From positions 6,058,912 through 6,122,911 of the forward strand of contig NC_079897.1 of NCBI RefSeq assembly GCF_024868665.1: a DNA stretch of 64,000 nucleotides, in the 5' to 3' direction. A program made the translations under genes and the position numbers. The notes beneath the pieces were generated by a model. The model was not told where the DNA came from. It searched no databases and saw nothing but the letters and a program-made list of their open reading frames with translations. The first letter of the stretch is position 1. Each line of letters begins with the position of its first letter. Below are positions 59,605 through 64,000 of this stretch, piece after piece. This DNA is from Triplophysa rosa. Taxonomy: Eukaryota > Chordata > Actinopteri > Cypriniformes > Nemacheilidae.

Positions 59605-60056
59605 TTTAGAGGGATAGTTCACTCAAAAATGAAAATTCTGTCATGATCATTTACTCACCCTCAGGTTGTTTTAAACCTGTTTAAATGTATTTGTTCTGTT
59701 AAACACAAAGAAAGATATTTGTAAGAATGTTAGCAATTTTCATTTCTGTGACATCATCCACTACCATAGTAGGAAAAAAATATTGTATCTTTATTTTGTT
59801 CTGTTGAACACAAAGTGAGATATTTTGAAGAATTTAGGAAACAAAACAGTTCTGGGTCACCTTTGACTACCATTTAATTTTACCTACTATGGCAGTCAAT
59901 GATGTCACAGAATTGATAATTGCTAACATTCTTCCAAATGTCTTTCTCTGTGTTCATCAGAACAAAGTAATTTATACAGGTATGAGATGACATGAGGCTG
60001 AGTAAATGATGACAGAATTTTCGTTTTTGGATGAACTATCACTTTTAACATTTTGT
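59605..60056. mobile_element. high-copy cyprinid MITE copy (about 450 bp)
   Basis: The left end AGGGATAGTTCACTCAAAAA then TGAAAATTCTGTCATGATCA is mirrored at the right by AATGATGACAGAATTTTCGT then TTTTGGATGAACTATCACTT. Internally ACTACCATAGTAGGA occurs and is mirrored by CCTACTATGGCAGT. Target duplication is not clear because the outermost bases are diverged. Fragments of the same family occur at 27930-27994, 28620-28690, 30775-30897, 35797-35890, 37937-37980 and 52930-53010. Confidence 0.75.
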
Positions 60057-62399
60057 AACATGGGTTGGTTACAAAAACAAAAGGCGTGTGCCAGATTTGT
60101 TCTATCTTACCTAAAAAACGTGTTCATTCAAACTGACTCATCACAGCAATTAGCCCAATTTTATCAGTTTGTTGCTTGTTATTATCCTCACAAATTAATG
60201 CTTAAACATCCCCATGAATGTAAATTCTGAGTATTTAATGCTGTGGTATTGTCTGTTCTGACAAAGTTGACCACATCCTGTTTCAGAATGTTTCTTAGAG
60301 TTCTTTAGAACTTTAGAATCGTTTTACCCAACAGCTACCAAAGGATGACACCATTTGAGTAAATAAGTAACATTTTAGGTTCATAATATATAATGTAGAG
60401 GCTACTTTTCCCAGAAATCTTTGAACCATCACGTAACATTTTCTTCCCCATGCGTCTCATAACTTGCAACATTTTGATCGATTCTTCTAAAAATATCCAG
60501 CTCAAGGCTGCTCAAATATCATACCAGCTGTTGCATAAGCTGCTTTACCGCTAACATGAGGATTGCATCCATGACATAAATATTGATATAAAGTAGGATT
60601 CGGTTAATCATGCTGTCAGTTTTTGAAAGAAATAACATTTATGCACATCATCTTACATGATCATCATTTAGGCGTTAAGCAGATGCTTTTATTCAAACCA
60701 AAAAAGGGGTTTGGGCCAATTTCTGCAGTCTGTAAAAATATTACATACTTACAGTCAAAAGGGGGTGGATGGTGCAGGACGAGAGTATTATTGGTCTCAG
60801 TGTGCAATGCAATACACCACTCAGCTACGCTTTTTATTTTCAGTATCAGAGTTTTGTCAATTTGCCCATGTCTGAGCAAATAATTGTGATTAGATGCACC
60901 GAATGTTCTAAAATTGTAAATAATGTTTTTTCTCAGTTAATTATTATAGAGGCATGTCAGACTTAAATGCAATGATCCACCAGTTAAATCTGTTTGTATG
61001 GATTGCACCTGAACATCCAAAGCTTTCATTGTTTACCTCACAGCAGGGAGAATAGACTTGAGCACAGACTCAGACCCTAATGAAGTATTAAACATGGCTG
61101 CTTGTGTGCCGTTGCTTACAATCACATTCATCAGTATACCGCAGGGACCCAATTTCTCAGAATTCATCTTACTGAGAACCCACTGTGCTCTTTGTGAAAA
61201 GAGGTTGAGATCATCCTACTTTTACTCAGCCCTTTATGAGTTACATCTGTCTGAGTAAATGGTCTGACATCTGCCTAACAGTGTGCATACCAGAATATAC
61301 ACAAACCTACACATCAGTAAAACTTGAAATGGTGAAGTTCATGGAAATTTTTGAAACACATTAAATGTCACATGTAATCACATAAATGATGTTTGCTAAG
61401 GCAAGCATCACTATTATAATGACATGTTGTTTGTCAAAGTGTAAATTTATAAACTAATGTGTACTGTGGCCATGAATGAAACTTCAAATCGTGAGGCTTA
61501 TTGTTGGGCCTTATCTCTACGGTAATATGTACCTTATCCTGCCTGCATGACAGGTTTGCTGAGCAAGTAATAGTCTCTAATCTCCTCTTCCATTATGCAA
61601 TACCATCATAAAAGAGGCATAAATGCGGCATGTGGTCATCAGATGCTTTGTGAAAGCTGTCCTGTTTTTAATGACCTAGCATTAGGGTACATTTTCAAGA
61701 AAGAAAGAACAGGCTATCTCTTTTTGGTCACTCAAGTTTGTCCTTTAAATTTATGTGGGTGGGGAGTTATTTGTTGTGGGTGATATGAAAATAAACAGAC
61801 ATGACACAGAGCCGTGGTGTGAGCAAGGAGGACGTCTGTCTGTTTCAAGGACAGAGTCCTGATTTAATACGAATGGTACAATGATTCTGGGTAGATCTGA
61901 GCATTTTGTGCCAGCTTTGTTTTCAAGTAGGAGCCGAAAACAAACTGAGGCCAAGTAACCAAGGGGATAATCCACAAGCAAGTCAATGTATAAACAGGAG
62001 AGAGAGAACAAGTGCCCCTCCCTGATTTATTGCCCTATTCTTTATATAGCTGAGAGACTTGTTTATCTCTTCCTGTTTTCGTGCCTTGACACAGCAAATA
62101 AAGTATGAAGATTATTAGTTTATTATTGTTTTAAATATATTTTAAAGTTGCAGTGTCCAGGTAACTTAACCAAAGTTAAGACTGTGTCTTAACAGCTATT
62201 CTCACAGACTAGCAATAAGTTAGGACTAATCGGTCTTACTTTTCTTATTTCAATAAAACCAATCTACCTTTTTATGTAACTGACTTGAAGAAGTTATGAC
62301 CAGTCTTGAAGAAAAAAAATTGGTGACTAACTTGTAAGACTAGTCTAAGCAGTTTATGAAACCGGGTCACATGAAATAATTAGCATTAGCAACATAGCA
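60057..62399. other. noncoding, no gene seen
   Basis: Unique-looking AT-rich DNA. A diverged Harbinger-like MITE relic lies at about 62160-62370. Short open frames have no family signal. Confidence 0.4.
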
Positions 62400-62960
62400 A
62401 ATGGGCAATTTCATGAAAATGTCACCTTACCATGAAAAAATAAAGTTTTTACCAAAGGTTTTTACTATCGTGATAGCACAGTGGTTCAAATATCCATGTG
62501 ATGTCTCTCTTCAAGTTTTTAAAGCATTTGTTTTATTTTTAGTGCATGATTTTTCATAGTCAGGTCAATTACATTTTCAGGAGTGTCACATCCATAACAG
62601 TAGATATTCCTCATAAATCACATGAAAATTAAAATAAAGTCACTATTTTATGTTCTATGAAGAGACATCCCTTCCACGTTTGTTAGGTATAAGTGCTTCA
62701 GGTTTGTGCATTTTAATTCACAGAAATGCTACAAAGCTTGTCGTCTCCCAAAAACCGTGTCCATTTTTTTTGTCACATCCATAACACGTTTATTTCTCTT
62801 TTTTAAAATGGAAAACCTTGTGGATAGACTGATATTTTTCTAATGTTTAAACTCTATCAACAAGGGTTTAGTAAAATATAAACAAATGGTTCAGTATATT
62901 GGTAACAAATACATTCTCTGAGCGTTTATATGTCACATCCATAACGCTGGAATTTTTATT
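62400..62960 (-). repeat. inverted copy of the TTATGGATGTGACA repeat
   Basis: On the plus strand TCACATCCATAAC occurs at about 62587, 62774 and 62934, with a TGTCGTCTCCCAAAAACCG block at 62738. These are the reverse complement of blocks in 50040-50720, in reversed order. The copy here lacks the MITE found in the other. Noncoding. Confidence 0.7.
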
Positions 62961-64000
62961 CAAAAGGAGCATGAAAAAGCAGTTTTATATTTAGTGTTTC
63001 AATATTTATTGATGTATATATGATATAAATAAATATATATAATTCAGTTTCAAGGTATTGGCATAATTGTGTGTGCATTCTTTTAAAACAAAGATATACA
63101 ATAACTACAAACATTAAAGTGAAATTAAAATAACGTGCTATGAAGGATAAAAAAAACAATAAAGTAGGTAAATTTGCAAAAGATTGACTGAAATATAAAC
63201 AATTAAAATATATATAAAATTTTGCATTTTAAGCAGAAGCATGTGAAAGAGATACTGTGTGTACAGTATACAGTATATATTTTGCAGTGTCACATATCTT
63301 TGGAACAGCACGCTTCGATAAACCATTCACAATAAGAAAGTAAATATAATAATTTTTATTTCATGTTGACTAACTAGCAGCGGTTCCTATTGCATGTGTG
63401 TTGTGTTGCGTGCCGTCTGTCATCTTGCATTGCTTGACAAATTGTTTTGCACCTGTGTGAATTGTGGGGGTGGTTGGTTGGTTTTTGTTTGAACGTACAA
63501 AATCACTCTGACTTCACACAAAGCTCCTCCTTTACTTTCAGGGGAGTGTTACTGTAGCTGCCTGGTGTCAACCTCCTTAAACAACCTCCTTTATTACTCA
63601 TCTCTACTGGGTTCAGAACTTCAGAAGGGGGTTGGGCTTTACTGGATTAAGACCTGCCTTCCAGCATACCTTTCTCTTGCATAGTACAGCTCATTTAATC
63701 TAAATTTTGAGAGAGGCTCATTCTGATACGAGCGTGAGATTATGACAAGGAACAACACAGTGGTTTGTGTGAGGTGGTTACAGGAAGGATATCAGTTGCA
63801 TGCCATTTTACTACTAATTTACTTGGAAAAGAAATGTGTAAATGCAGAAAATTGATTGAACAAGTGAAATGACAGAAAATGGCTGTTAGAATGCCCAATT
63901 GAATAACTTTTTCTAGTCAATAGGCTACATTGAACCATAACCAGTTTCATGCATGAGAAACATTCTCACTCTAAGCATTACATCACTGAACAAAAATCTG
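62961..64000. other. noncoding right edge
   Basis: No exon supported. The first 400 bp are very AT-rich; 63400-63700 is more balanced, with CACCTGTGTGAATTGTGGG and ACTGTAGCTGCCTGGTGTC, and could be flank of a gene beyond the edge. Confidence 0.35.

Overview
The window looks like nuclear DNA from a teleost fish, most likely a cyprinid. It has spliced vertebrate genes with GT-AG introns, AT-rich intergenic DNA, and a dense load of teleost-type repeats: hAT, Harbinger-like and TTAA-site MITEs, an L2-type LINE tail, a tRNA-derived SINE and Ty3/Gypsy LTR elements. Nothing bacterial, and no CRISPR array, was seen. All family assignments come from reading translated motifs; no database search was possible.

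Layout of genes. (1) 3481-3681 (-) is the first coding exon of scap, the SREBP cleavage-activating protein; a candidate 5' noncoding exon ends at 9080, and the rest of the gene lies beyond the left edge. (2) dek (-) runs from its ATG at 22752 to at least 11690 in nine recognisable coding exons. Its penultimate intron (11759-19182) is swollen by MITEs and a 5.3-kb foldback structure. An E2F-type site lies upstream of the start. (3) kcnv1 (+), a silent Kv8.1-type potassium-channel subunit of 483 aa, has two coding exons (26723-27662 and 36187-36698) split by an 8.5-kb intron that holds a solo LTR, a LINE fragment and hAT debris. (4) A single-exon gbp/frat gene (-), encoding a GSK3-binding Wnt regulator of 151 aa, lies at 58511-58966. 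These genes share no pathway; they are simply neighbours.

Mobile DNA. The best-preserved element is a complete Ty3/Gypsy chromovirus at 41286-46327 (-). It has 382-bp LTRs, a 5-bp target duplication and one uninterrupted gag-pol frame that starts in the 5' LTR and ends in the 3' LTR. It carries no obvious tRNA primer site. Instead, the bases just inside the 5' LTR are complementary to a 10-mer in the LTR that begins 30 bp after a TATA-like box, the arrangement expected of self-priming Tf1/sushi-type elements. Other elements with clear target duplications are hAT MITEs at 2901-3378, 3914-4937, 10497-11131 and 23889-24368, TTAA elements at 5964-6381 and 13529-13736, Harbinger-like MITEs at 11995-12456 and 54442-54681, and a solo LTR at 30190-30774.

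Odd items include a degenerate THAP-domain exon (47061-47320), a broken tRNA-Glu copy (9632-9696), two unexplained exon-like segments (10173-10243 on -, 37984-38103 on +), a telomere-like tract inside a MITE (48361-48542), and a widely spaced inverted repeat pair (50040-50720 and 62400-62960). The rest of the window is noncoding DNA in which I see no supported gene.
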